Below, piece by piece: positions 50,585 through 58,279 of a stretch of 64,000 nt of DNA (positions within the stretch are counted from its first letter, which is position 1; each line of letters begins with the position of its first letter). The notes below the pieces were generated by a model. That model did not search any database, had not been told where the DNA came from, and worked only from the letters and a program-made list of their open reading frames with translations. The stretch spans positions 28,278-92,277 of the forward strand of contig JAOHKZ010000005.1 in the NCBI GenBank assembly GCA_028101545.1, written 5' to 3'. Origin of the DNA: Opitutales bacterium. GTDB taxonomy: Bacteria; Verrucomicrobiota; Verrucomicrobiia; Opitutales; Seribacteraceae. Made by a program: the position numbers and the translations under genes.

Positions 50585-53392
50585 TTATTTGATAAGTGAA
50601 TAGTCTAAAGTACAGATAAGCAAATCCCGGATTTTACATTTCTTAGGATCATCCGGAATTATGGAGTAAAGATCGAGACGCTGACGAAGATCCGGCTGGT
50701 ACCCATTGGCATACTCGAAAAACTTTTTGATAAAATTGTAGGCAATCTTCTTATGATCTTTTCGTAGGATTTTCTTGAAGCCAAAAACATTCGCAAAATC
50801 CTCTTTACCAATGGAACCGGATGGATCGACATTAGCCGTTAATTTGAAATAGCCAATACGCCGATATGTGAAGGTATTTTTATGAGGAATCTTTACCCGA
50901 TATTGATCCCGCCATTGTCCGGTCGCATCGAAACTTTCAAGTGCGAATCCATAAGGATCGATGCTTTTGTGACAGGCATAACATGCCTGATTTTTCTTAT
51001 GTTCCTCAATTTGTTCGCGAAGAGAGGCTGCATCCTCACCATGTTCTGGCTCCACCGCTTCTACGCTCTCAGGTGGAGGAGAAAGTGTATTCCCGGCAAT
51101 ATTTTTGGAGATCCACGCACCCCGTAAAATGGGGGATGTATCAAACCCATCAGCCGTTACTTTTAAGATACTTCCCATGGTGAGAAGACCACCACGCGGA
51201 ACTTCAGGGCTAAAAGAAACCTTTCGCATTTCCTGCCCGATCACTCCATCAATCCCGTAGTGCTGAGCCAATCGCTGATTAAGGATGGAGAAGTTGGAGT
51301 CGATCAGGTAATCAACCGGCAGGTTATTTTTGATCAGATAGCTCAGATAAGTCTCGGTCTCAATTGGCAAATAATGATTCAACAATGTGTTATAAGAAGG
51401 ATACAGTTTGAGCGAAGGTGCGACCTGATCAAAGGTCCGCAACTCCAGCCATTGCTGGCAAAGGGAATGAATCATCCGCGAACTTCTCGGATCCTCAATC
51501 ATATGATCAATAATCTGAGACAAGGAGTTATTCGTAATATTGTTTGCCCGGGCAAATTCCATCAACTTTTCGTCAGGTACAGAAAGCCAGAAAATTCGGG
51601 CAAGATCTGCAGCTTTGGAATAGGACAGGTTCGCATACTCGCCGGGTGCCATAAGAAACCGGGGCGAACATAACACCGCCTTAAAACCAACCTTCGCAGC
51701 TTCCGCAAAGCTTTCTCCATTGTTAAGCATATCCAGACTGGGCTGAAAATAAGGCTGTAAGTCATCATCGGTCAGAGGGGATGAAAATGCATTTTCAGCA
51801 AAACGCTTCAGGACAACCTTCAAATCTTCCACCGATTTTGAACCCACAAAGATTTTAGTAGTCCTCTGATCAATTGACAGATCAGTGAGAACATCAAGTC
51901 TGCCAATCGAAGCGAGTGAACGACCATCGATGGAATGAGCCTTGGTTACCAAAAATTTGATGTACTTTTTATTTGTTGTTTGGGGAAAATGAATGAACTG
52001 TTCATTGGCCAGGCGAATCTCGAGATTGCCATCAATGATCGACTCTCCCCAATTCTGACCATCGTCTGACAGAAAGACCGAATAGGCCTGGATTTGACCA
52101 TTCCCATTTCCACCTGACCAGGTAGCATAAGACAATCCATCAATTACCCTAGCGTTTGGGTTCTCCAAAATTACATAGTGTGGAGGCTTTGCCAAGGTAG
52201 GCTTAAAACGCGAATGCCAGAATGTACGGTTGGATCCATCCAGCATCTTTTCCTTTTCCATTCCATTTTGAAAACTGCTTACGGATACACTTCCACCGAT
52301 CTTCTCAAGGTTTGACTCAGTTGAGGATACTTCACGAGCCACTCTCTTTTCCGCACGAATGGGCAAACCCTCAAATAGTTTTTGATATGATCTTGGCGGC
52401 CATTCTTCCACAATCGGACCACGGGCTTCGAGTTGTTTGATGTAAATCCCTTGATTTCCCTTTTTCTTTCGGAAAGTGTGCTTCGAATAACAATGGACCG
52501 AAACATTTTCTCCGGGTCGCAAAAAAACACGAACTTTGTATGACTCCAATTCTTTCCGGTTCCCGACGGATATAACATCAAGTAAATGCTGAGGTTGAGG
52601 CCGGTCATCCGCATAATAATACTTACCCGCAAAAACCATCAGACTGATGTCTTCCTCAAATTCACCCAACTTCATCGCATCAAAGGTGAGGTCGTACCAT
52701 CCCTCAACCGGAGGATCGAAGTTGTCATAAAAAAAAGAATAACTGTTTCCGTTATTTGCCCGGGTCCATGAGAACAGAATGCCCTGCTTGTAAGGTCGGG
52801 TGTATATGTTGTATGTCTTGTGACTGTCTTTGATTTTATTGGTTACCCAAATTCTTTCTTCCAGAAAACCATCAGCAGGAAGAGAGAATTCAAGCATTTG
52901 ATCGGCAGTTGAAAAGTAGGAACCGAGCATTTCCTTGGTCAGCTTTATCCTGCGGTCGGAATCATAGTCATAAGTACCTCGGTCGTCCGGAATCTCACCG
53001 CTTACATCGTATTGGATATGTAACAGATCATTGAGTGAATGATTAAATTCATGACGACTGATTCTGCGAAATTCATCAGGATCGGAGCTAATATGCTTTT
53101 TTGTCAACCACTTGAGCATCCTTTCGGTTTCGACCTGGCTTGGTTGGCTTTTATTTTCCGGCGGCATTTTATGGGTAATCAAATTTTCAAACATCAGGGT
53201 TCCATCGAAACTTCCCTGGTCAAAGAGCTTAGCCATATTGATATTCCCCTTTTGGGTATCCTCATCATGACAATCGAAACAGTAATTTTCGAACAACTCC
53301 ATGCCTCCCCAATCGTCCCTGCCCGCTAAATTACTCACACATAAAATGTATGAGCAAAAAAGACTTATTAGGACTGCTTTGAGATGCTGCAT
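50585..53392 (-). CDS. PSD1-type cytochrome c protein with F5/8-type insert (copy 3)
   Basis: 935 residues; signal peptide about 1-23. Heme motif CFDCH at 38-42; second CYACH at 804-808 followed by K-S-I-D-P-Y-G-F-A-L-E-S-F-D. At about 365-510 there is a discoidin-like (F5/8 type C) carbohydrate-binding domain (M-L-D-G-S-N-R-T-F-W-H-S-R-F, S-V-F-L-S-D-D-G-Q-N-W), inserted between the N-terminal and DUF1592 parts. It lies 5 bases downstream of the IclR gene and 4 upstream of DUF1552. The insert suggests it is held on the glycan substrate. Presumed periplasmic redox protein. Confidence 0.88.
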   Translation of the reverse strand: MQHLKAVLISLFCSYILCVSNLAGRDDWGGMELFENYCFDCHDEDTQKGNINMAKLFDQGSFDGTLMFENLITHKMPPENKSQPSQVETERMLKWLTKKHISSDPDEFRRISRHEFNHSLNDLLHIQYDVSGEIPDDRGTYDYDSDRRIKLTKEMLGSYFSTADQMLEFSLPADGFLEERIWVTNKIKDSHKTYNIYTRPYKQGILFSWTRANNGNSYSFFYDNFDPPVEGWYDLTFDAMKLGEFEEDISLMVFAGKYYYADDRPQPQHLLDVISVGNRKELESYKVRVFLRPGENVSVHCYSKHTFRKKKGNQGIYIKQLEARGPIVEEWPPRSYQKLFEGLPIRAEKRVAREVSSTESNLEKIGGSVSVSSFQNGMEKEKMLDGSNRTFWHSRFKPTLAKPPHYVILENPNARVIDGLSYATWSGGNGNGQIQAYSVFLSDDGQNWGESIIDGNLEIRLANEQFIHFPQTTNKKYIKFLVTKAHSIDGRSLASIGRLDVLTDLSIDQRTTKIFVGSKSVEDLKVVLKRFAENAFSSPLTDDDLQPYFQPSLDMLNNGESFAEAAKVGFKAVLCSPRFLMAPGEYANLSYSKAADLARIFWLSVPDEKLMEFARANNITNNSLSQIIDHMIEDPRSSRMIHSLCQQWLELRTFDQVAPSLKLYPSYNTLLNHYLPIETETYLSYLIKNNLPVDYLIDSNFSILNQRLAQHYGIDGVIGQEMRKVSFSPEVPRGGLLTMGSILKVTADGFDTSPILRGAWISKNIAGNTLSPPPESVEAVEPEHGEDAASLREQIEEHKKNQACYACHKSIDPYGFALESFDATGQWRDQYRVKIPHKNTFTYRRIGYFKLTANVDPSGSIGKEDFANVFGFKKILRKDHKKIAYNFIKKFFEYANGYQPDLRQRLDLYSIIPDDPKKCKIRDLLICTLDYSLIK

Positions 53393-53397
53393 TTTGA

Positions 53398-54198
53398 CTA
53401 GATCATCAGATCTCCGGAAATTCGTTCACCGGCAAATTTCACTTTCTGCCCAAGTTCTGCAAAGTCACTCTTGGGTAACCGTTTCGCAGGCCCAGTAATC
53501 CAAAGAGTACCCGCCAAGGATTGATCTGGGTTTACGATAGGACCAGCAATACAGTGAATACCTTCATTACCCTCTGCATAGTCGACTGAATAGCCCAAGT
53601 CCAAAATCCGTTCACACTCAAGATGGAGTTTCTTACGATCGGTAATAGTCCTTGATGTTCGAACTGTTAGTTCCATTTCCTCTATCACCTTTTTCCTTTG
53701 GCTAATCGGCATATGAGCGAGAAGCATTTTACCCGGGGCATTACAATGAAAGAGGAACCGCAGGCCAATATCAACAACGATCCGCAGAGGCTCAAGACCT
53801 TCAACCTGATCAATGATCACCCCTTCCCTTCCGCTCATTACACCCAACTGAATTGTTTCCCGGGTCAGGTCGCGTAATTCCTGCATATGAGGCTTTGCGG
53901 CATCCGAAATGCTCGGTCTTTTTCCACGGGAAGATACCAACCGGAGCAGTTTGGGCGTCACCGAAAATGCCATGCTTTTTTCATTTCGGTAAAGATATCC
54001 GCGAGCCAAAAGTGTCTGGGTGATTCGAAAGACGGCATTTTTGGGCAGTTGTAATTCCTGGCTCAGGGCTGACAGGGTCATCCCTGCATCCGCCTCACTC
54101 AGCGTCTCCAAAATATCCAAGGTGCGGTCTAACGCAGGTACAAGACCACTGCCTTCTTTTTCGATGAATGTATTTTCTGTCAAAGTAGAGTATTTCAT
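53398..54198 (-). CDS. IclR-family transcriptional regulator
   Basis: 266 residues, cytoplasmic. Winged helix-turn-helix about 17-75 (L-V-P-A-L-D-R-T-L-D-I-L-E-T-L, L-S-Q-E-L-Q-L-P-K-N-A-V-F-R-I-T-Q-T-L), then the GAF-like ligand domain about 85-260. It is the first gene of a seven-gene operon (PSD1, DUF1552, sulfatase, double sulfatase, sulfatase, esterase). A perfect palindrome (54202-54215) lies between its promoter-like elements and its start, so it probably represses its own operon until a sugar or acid inducer binds. IclR members often sense small organic acids; the ligand here is unknown. Confidence 0.9.
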   Translation of the reverse strand: MKYSTLTENTFIEKEGSGLVPALDRTLDILETLSEADAGMTLSALSQELQLPKNAVFRITQTLLARGYLYRNEKSMAFSVTPKLLRLVSSRGKRPSISDAAKPHMQELRDLTRETIQLGVMSGREGVIIDQVEGLEPLRIVVDIGLRFLFHCNAPGKMLLAHMPISQRKKVIEEMELTVRTSRTITDRKKLHLECERILDLGYSVDYAEGNEGIHCIAGPIVNPDQSLAGTLWITGPAKRLPKSDFAELGQKVKFAGERISGDLMI

Positions 54199-54201
54199 TT
54201 T

Positions 54202-54215
54202 TAGAACATGTTCTA
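54202..54215. promoter_or_regulatory. Perfect 14-bp palindrome, likely IclR operator
   Basis: TAGAACATGTTCTA is identical to its reverse complement and lies 3 bases upstream of the IclR start codon. Its GAAC/GTTC half-sites resemble those of IclR-type regulators such as KdgR (GAAAC/GTTTC). Binding here would block initiation. Confidence 0.65.
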
Positions 54216-54242
54216 TTTATAGAAAACAAGTAAACCAGTCAA
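54216..54242 (-). promoter_or_regulatory. Possible sigma-70-like promoter of the IclR operon
   Basis: On the minus strand TTGACT (54242-54237) is followed after 15 bases by TATAAA (54221-54216), or after 17 by TAAATA. The palindrome begins right after it. The spacing is short, so the assignment is tentative. Confidence 0.4.
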
Positions 54243-54256
54243 ATGGATCAGAGTAA

Positions 54257-54276
54257 AAAAATTAAATTTAATTTTT
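54257..54276 (-). terminator. A/T-only 20-bp palindrome after the DMT gene
   Basis: A perfect 20-base palindrome made only of A and T lies just after the DMT transporter stop, and a run of seven T follows on the minus strand. It could act as a weak terminator or as an UP element for the IclR promoter. The stem has no G or C, so stability is low. Confidence 0.35.
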
Positions 54277-54280
54277 AAGG

Positions 54281-55165
54281 CTAAGTGACCTTCTCCTGTT
54301 CTTGGCTCTTCATTTGAGAAAGGATCATGCCCAAAAACATCAAACCACATCCTAACCATTCCTTCATCGTTAAAAGCTCAGTAAAAAATAACCAGCCCGC
54401 GAGTACCGCAAAGACTGCCTCCAGGTTGAGAATCATCGCTGCCCTACTGGGTTCTACCTTTTTTTGAGCTATAACCTGCAATGTAAAAGCGATTCCCACT
54501 GAAACTATACCTGCATAAAGTATAGCTCCCGAGGCAAGGATAACTTGATCTAGGTGAAAAGTTTCGAACACCAAACTGAGTAACAAATTAAGAGCGGCAC
54601 AGACAAGATACTGAACAAGTGCTAATTTGATCGGGTTTAGGTTTCGTTTATTGGCAGTGCCAATGACCCGCACATGCACTGCCCAAAAGAACGCTCCGAT
54701 CAGAACCATAGTCTCTCCCCATCCCATGGAAAAGTCCTCCTTTATGCTCAAAAAATAAAGACCCAGCACGGCCAAAGTGCATCCAATAACGGTCCACCTT
54801 CCGATTTTCTGTCGGAGACATAAGCCAAGAATAGGGACGATCACCACATACAGTCCGGTAATAAAACCGGCCTTACCAACAGTGGTATATTGAATACCCA
54901 CCTGCTGGAGGGTAGCTCCCCCAAAGAGTGCAAAACCGGCAAGTATAGAAAATTTCCAAAAGGATGGATTGAGTTCTGTGGGACCACTCTCCTTTTTCCT
55001 AAAGAAAAATAGTAGTGGCAGAAGAGAAAGAGCACCCACCAAAAAACGGCAAACATTAAAAGCATAGGGTCCCAAGTGATCCATTCCCATCCGCTGGGCC
55101 ACAAAGCCAAAGCCCCAAATCAGGGCGGTTAAAAGAAGAATTAAATTTGCCTGAAACTGGTTCAC
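54281..55165 (-). CDS. EamA/DMT-family permease
   Basis: 294 residues with about ten hydrophobic helices arranged as two five-helix repeats. The first repeat begins L-I-L-L-L-T-A-L-I-W-G-F-G-F and the second about residue 150 (M-V-L-I-G-A-F-F-W-A-V-H). This is the drug/metabolite transporter layout; substrate unknown. Located 30 bases after a sulfatase, it is the last gene of the right-hand operon. It might export or import a small product of glycan breakdown, but nothing in the sequence specifies it. Confidence 0.88.
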   Translation of the reverse strand: MNQFQANLILLLTALIWGFGFVAQRMGMDHLGPYAFNVCRFLVGALSLLPLLFFFRKKESGPTELNPSFWKFSILAGFALFGGATLQQVGIQYTTVGKAGFITGLYVVIVPILGLCLRQKIGRWTVIGCTLAVLGLYFLSIKEDFSMGWGETMVLIGAFFWAVHVRVIGTANKRNLNPIKLALVQYLVCAALNLLLSLVFETFHLDQVILASGAILYAGIVSVGIAFTLQVIAQKKVEPSRAAMILNLEAVFAVLAGWLFFTELLTMKEWLGCGLMFLGMILSQMKSQEQEKVT

Positions 55166-55195
55166 GTGTGGCTGGAACCCGTAAAATAAAACTGG

Positions 55196-56653
55196 CTATA
55201 TTTTGATGGGGCCAGGGTGATTGATCACCGTGGCATTTTCGGATGCTCCCGGCATTTCGGCATGTGGGTTCCTGGTCTTTGTCTTTCCGGGGGGAAGTAT
55301 TTTTCCATTTTCAATCTTGGGAGGATCATGACGGTTAGGGGTCGGGTTGTGGGGAATGGAATCTCCGGTTTGTTCAGTCCATTTTGCAAGAAGTGCACGG
55401 GCCTTTTTCAGGGCCTTAGTATGCTTTTTATTGTCGACCAGATTGCTTAACTGATAGGGATCCTTTTTAACCTGAAAGAGCTCTTCGGGTGGGCACGGAT
55501 TGGCAAATACTTGTTGCTGGTCCGGCTGAGTCCTGCCGGCGGAATGGGCTTTCCATAGTTCCTCACCGGCCGGGTAATGATCATCTGATTCGTAACAAAG
55601 GTTGGGCTGATTGGGAAAATTGTTCTTAATATATAGGTAATCTCCAAAGCGAACCATACGCTCATGATTTCTGTAAACATGCCAATTATGTTCGGCAAAG
55701 ACCACTTCCCTTATGCGTGTCTCTGTTTTTTTTAAAATGGGCAGGAAGCTTCGACCCTGAACACACTCGGGAGGTTTTATACCGGCAAGCTCCAAGCAGG
55801 TGGCACTCAAGTCAATCACACTAATCAAACTGTGGGTAGCCGAAGGACTTTTGATAACCTCAGGAAAATGGACCACCCATGGCGTCTTGATTCCACTGTC
55901 GTACATACGTGATTTGCAACGGGGAAAAGGACGACCATTATCTGCGGCAACTACGATCATGGTATTTTCAAGAACACCCTGTTTCTTAAGCTCAGCAGTC
56001 ACCAATCCGATATAATAATCAAAACGGCTAACTTCATGATAGTATCCCGTCAGGTCCTCGCGGGTAACCGGTGTGTCGACCAGGTACGGGGGGATAATCA
56101 CATCCTTGGAATCGTACTTGGGTGCTTCTTTGGTAATGCTCCAAGCACGATGGGCATCGATCGAGGCAAACCAAAAGAAGAAAGGTTTATCTTTCGGGCG
56201 GTCCTTTACATGACCGAACCAATCCTCTTCTTTCCCGGGCCCTCCACCGCCGGTGATTCGGTCGAAGGCTCGATCTTTATTTCCAAACATATGATTCTTA
56301 CCAGAGAGAACGGTGTAATATCCGGCTTCGCGTAAAAGTTCAGGAAAGCGGACTTGCTTCAGAGGTAAACGAACATGCAATTCGGGGGCTCCAGTATTGT
56401 GGGGATAACGGCCCGTGATGATACTGCAACGGGACGGACTGCAACTACTTGTGGTAAGATAAGCATTATCAAAACGCATGCCATCGGCAGCCAGCGAATC
56501 AATATGTGGAGTTTTGATTACTGGGTGACCGTAACATCCGAAATCATTCTGGGATACATCATCCGCAATGAAAAAGACAATGTTTGGCTTTTTACCAATG
56601 GTTACCGCGTGAAAAAAGAGGAGCAGGAATGCGTGGAAGATTAATGTTTTCAT
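55196..56653 (-). CDS. Exported family S1 sulfatase (N-sulfoglucosamine sulfohydrolase-like)
   Basis: 485 residues; signal peptide about 1-20. Metal ligands D31-D32 (A-D-D-V-S); formylglycine motif C71-S-P-S-R followed by C-S-I-I-T-G-R-Y-P-H-N. The A-D-N-G-R-P-F-P-R-C-K segment and overall layout resemble heparan-sulfamidase-like bacterial sulfatases; an ester-sulfate substrate is also possible. Follows the next sulfatase by 24 bases. Confidence 0.92.
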   Translation of the reverse strand: MKTLIFHAFLLLFFHAVTIGKKPNIVFFIADDVSQNDFGCYGHPVIKTPHIDSLAADGMRFDNAYLTTSSCSPSRCSIITGRYPHNTGAPELHVRLPLKQVRFPELLREAGYYTVLSGKNHMFGNKDRAFDRITGGGGPGKEEDWFGHVKDRPKDKPFFFWFASIDAHRAWSITKEAPKYDSKDVIIPPYLVDTPVTREDLTGYYHEVSRFDYYIGLVTAELKKQGVLENTMIVVAADNGRPFPRCKSRMYDSGIKTPWVVHFPEVIKSPSATHSLISVIDLSATCLELAGIKPPECVQGRSFLPILKKTETRIREVVFAEHNWHVYRNHERMVRFGDYLYIKNNFPNQPNLCYESDDHYPAGEELWKAHSAGRTQPDQQQVFANPCPPEELFQVKKDPYQLSNLVDNKKHTKALKKARALLAKWTEQTGDSIPHNPTPNRHDPPKIENGKILPPGKTKTRNPHAEMPGASENATVINHPGPIKI

Positions 56654-56677
56654 AAAAGCAGGGATTGGATTGATATC

Positions 56678-58276
56678 TTATTTTTTCCAAATAAAGCCGG
56701 GAGGGCGAAAGATTTTTATTTCGCGACCGTTGGATAATTTGGGACCACGGGTCGACCGGCCATTCGCGACGATCTTCTTGTAACGATCGATCATCTTTTT
56801 TGCCCGTTCAAAATGAATACTGGCGAGGTTATTCTTTTCACCTGGATCTGCAGCTAGGTCATACAACTGAATGAAAGAGGGATGCTCGAGCTCGGCATGA
56901 TTTTTCGGTTTTCGACCAAATTTTTGAATCACCTGTTTCCATGCATCCTCAGACTTGGGTTCGGTAAAGTGACTACCTGAACTACCACTTCCCGGACCAA
57001 GGATCAGTTTCCAATTACCTTCGTAATAGGCATCTGCCCGGGTGCCATGGGCAATCATATGATTACGAACCAGTATTTCCTGATTTCTTAAATAGGGAAG
57101 AAAACTGATGGAGTCAGGAGCCTGATTATCCTTGAGTTCCACCCCGGCAATATCGGCGCATGTGGCCATCAAGTCGTTCAGACCAACCATTGAATCATTC
57201 TGACTACCGGGTTCCACCACACCCGGCCAGACCACCCCAAGGGGAACTCGCAACCCACCTTCGTAACTGGAGAACTTATACCCACGCCACTGACCCCGGC
57301 TGAAATGGCCTTCTTTCTCCATCTCCTTCATTTGATGTGGAATTGCTTTTCTTTGCCTGCCCGAATAGTGGCCGGGACCATGATCCGATGAGACGATCAC
57401 CATGGTATTATTATCTATGCCGGCCTTTCGTAAATGTTCACGCACCCGACCGATACATGCATCGGTATTCATGACAAAGTCCCCATAAACTCCCATACCG
57501 CTTTTCCCCTCAAATTCAGCTTCAGGAGAAGATGGAGTATGAGGGGCCGTAAGAGCAACAAAGAGAAAGAATGGATCCTTCTTTTTCGAACTGGATGAAA
57601 TAAATTTTCCCGCTTCATCACAAAATGTGGAGAGTACTTCAGTATCCAAAAAATCCTCCGCTGCCGGTCCCACCCGATTGAATGCACTCCAGCCTTTTTG
57701 AGCCGTCACACTACCCTGCCACTTCTTTCCACGAATGTAAGCGTAGGGGAACATATCGAGAGAACCGGGTAGAAAAAAGCACTCATCGAACCCATAATCC
57801 GTGGGGCCGATTTGGATGGGCTTGGTAAAGTCAGTATTGGCAGGGCCCTGCGTTTTCCCGTCTTTTCTGGTCATGCGTGTACCGAGATGCCACTTCCCCA
57901 CATACCCGGTTCGGTATCCACCCGACTGAAACATGTCTCCCAAAGTATGTTGGGTCGTGGGAAACTGAAGACCAATAAATCCCCATGGCGCGCCCTGTTC
58001 TCCTTTCTTGAAACGAAAGGCATAGCGGCCAGTCATGATAGAGGTTCGGCTGGGGACACAAACTGAATTCGTCACATGAGCATTGGTAAACTTCATTCCA
58101 TCCCGGCACAGTTGATCAAAATGAGGGGTGGGCACCTTTGACTTCTCTCCACCAAATGCCTTGATGTCTCCATAGCCCAAATCATCCGCCAAGATAAAAA
58201 CAATATTCGGCCTCTTTGCGACCGAGAAGAGGTTGAATACGAGTAGGCAAATAAATCCCAGAAACTTATAACTCAT
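56678..58276 (-). CDS. Exported family S1 sulfatase
   Basis: 532 residues; leader about 1-20. Metal ligands D31-D32 (A-D-D-L-G-Y-G-D); formylglycine motif C73-V-P-S-R in S-V-C-V-P-S-R-T-S-I-M-T-G. V-S-S-D-H-G-P-G-H replaces the D-N-G-G form, which is seen in part of the S1 family. It lies 3 bases after the double SIAE-like gene. Tail is Lys-terminated (F-I-W-K-K). Confidence 0.92.
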   Translation of the reverse strand: MSYKFLGFICLLVFNLFSVAKRPNIVFILADDLGYGDIKAFGGEKSKVPTPHFDQLCRDGMKFTNAHVTNSVCVPSRTSIMTGRYAFRFKKGEQGAPWGFIGLQFPTTQHTLGDMFQSGGYRTGYVGKWHLGTRMTRKDGKTQGPANTDFTKPIQIGPTDYGFDECFFLPGSLDMFPYAYIRGKKWQGSVTAQKGWSAFNRVGPAAEDFLDTEVLSTFCDEAGKFISSSSKKKDPFFLFVALTAPHTPSSPEAEFEGKSGMGVYGDFVMNTDACIGRVREHLRKAGIDNNTMVIVSSDHGPGHYSGRQRKAIPHQMKEMEKEGHFSRGQWRGYKFSSYEGGLRVPLGVVWPGVVEPGSQNDSMVGLNDLMATCADIAGVELKDNQAPDSISFLPYLRNQEILVRNHMIAHGTRADAYYEGNWKLILGPGSGSSGSHFTEPKSEDAWKQVIQKFGRKPKNHAELEHPSFIQLYDLAADPGEKNNLASIHFERAKKMIDRYKKIVANGRSTRGPKLSNGREIKIFRPPGFIWKK

Positions 58277-58279
58277 ACT

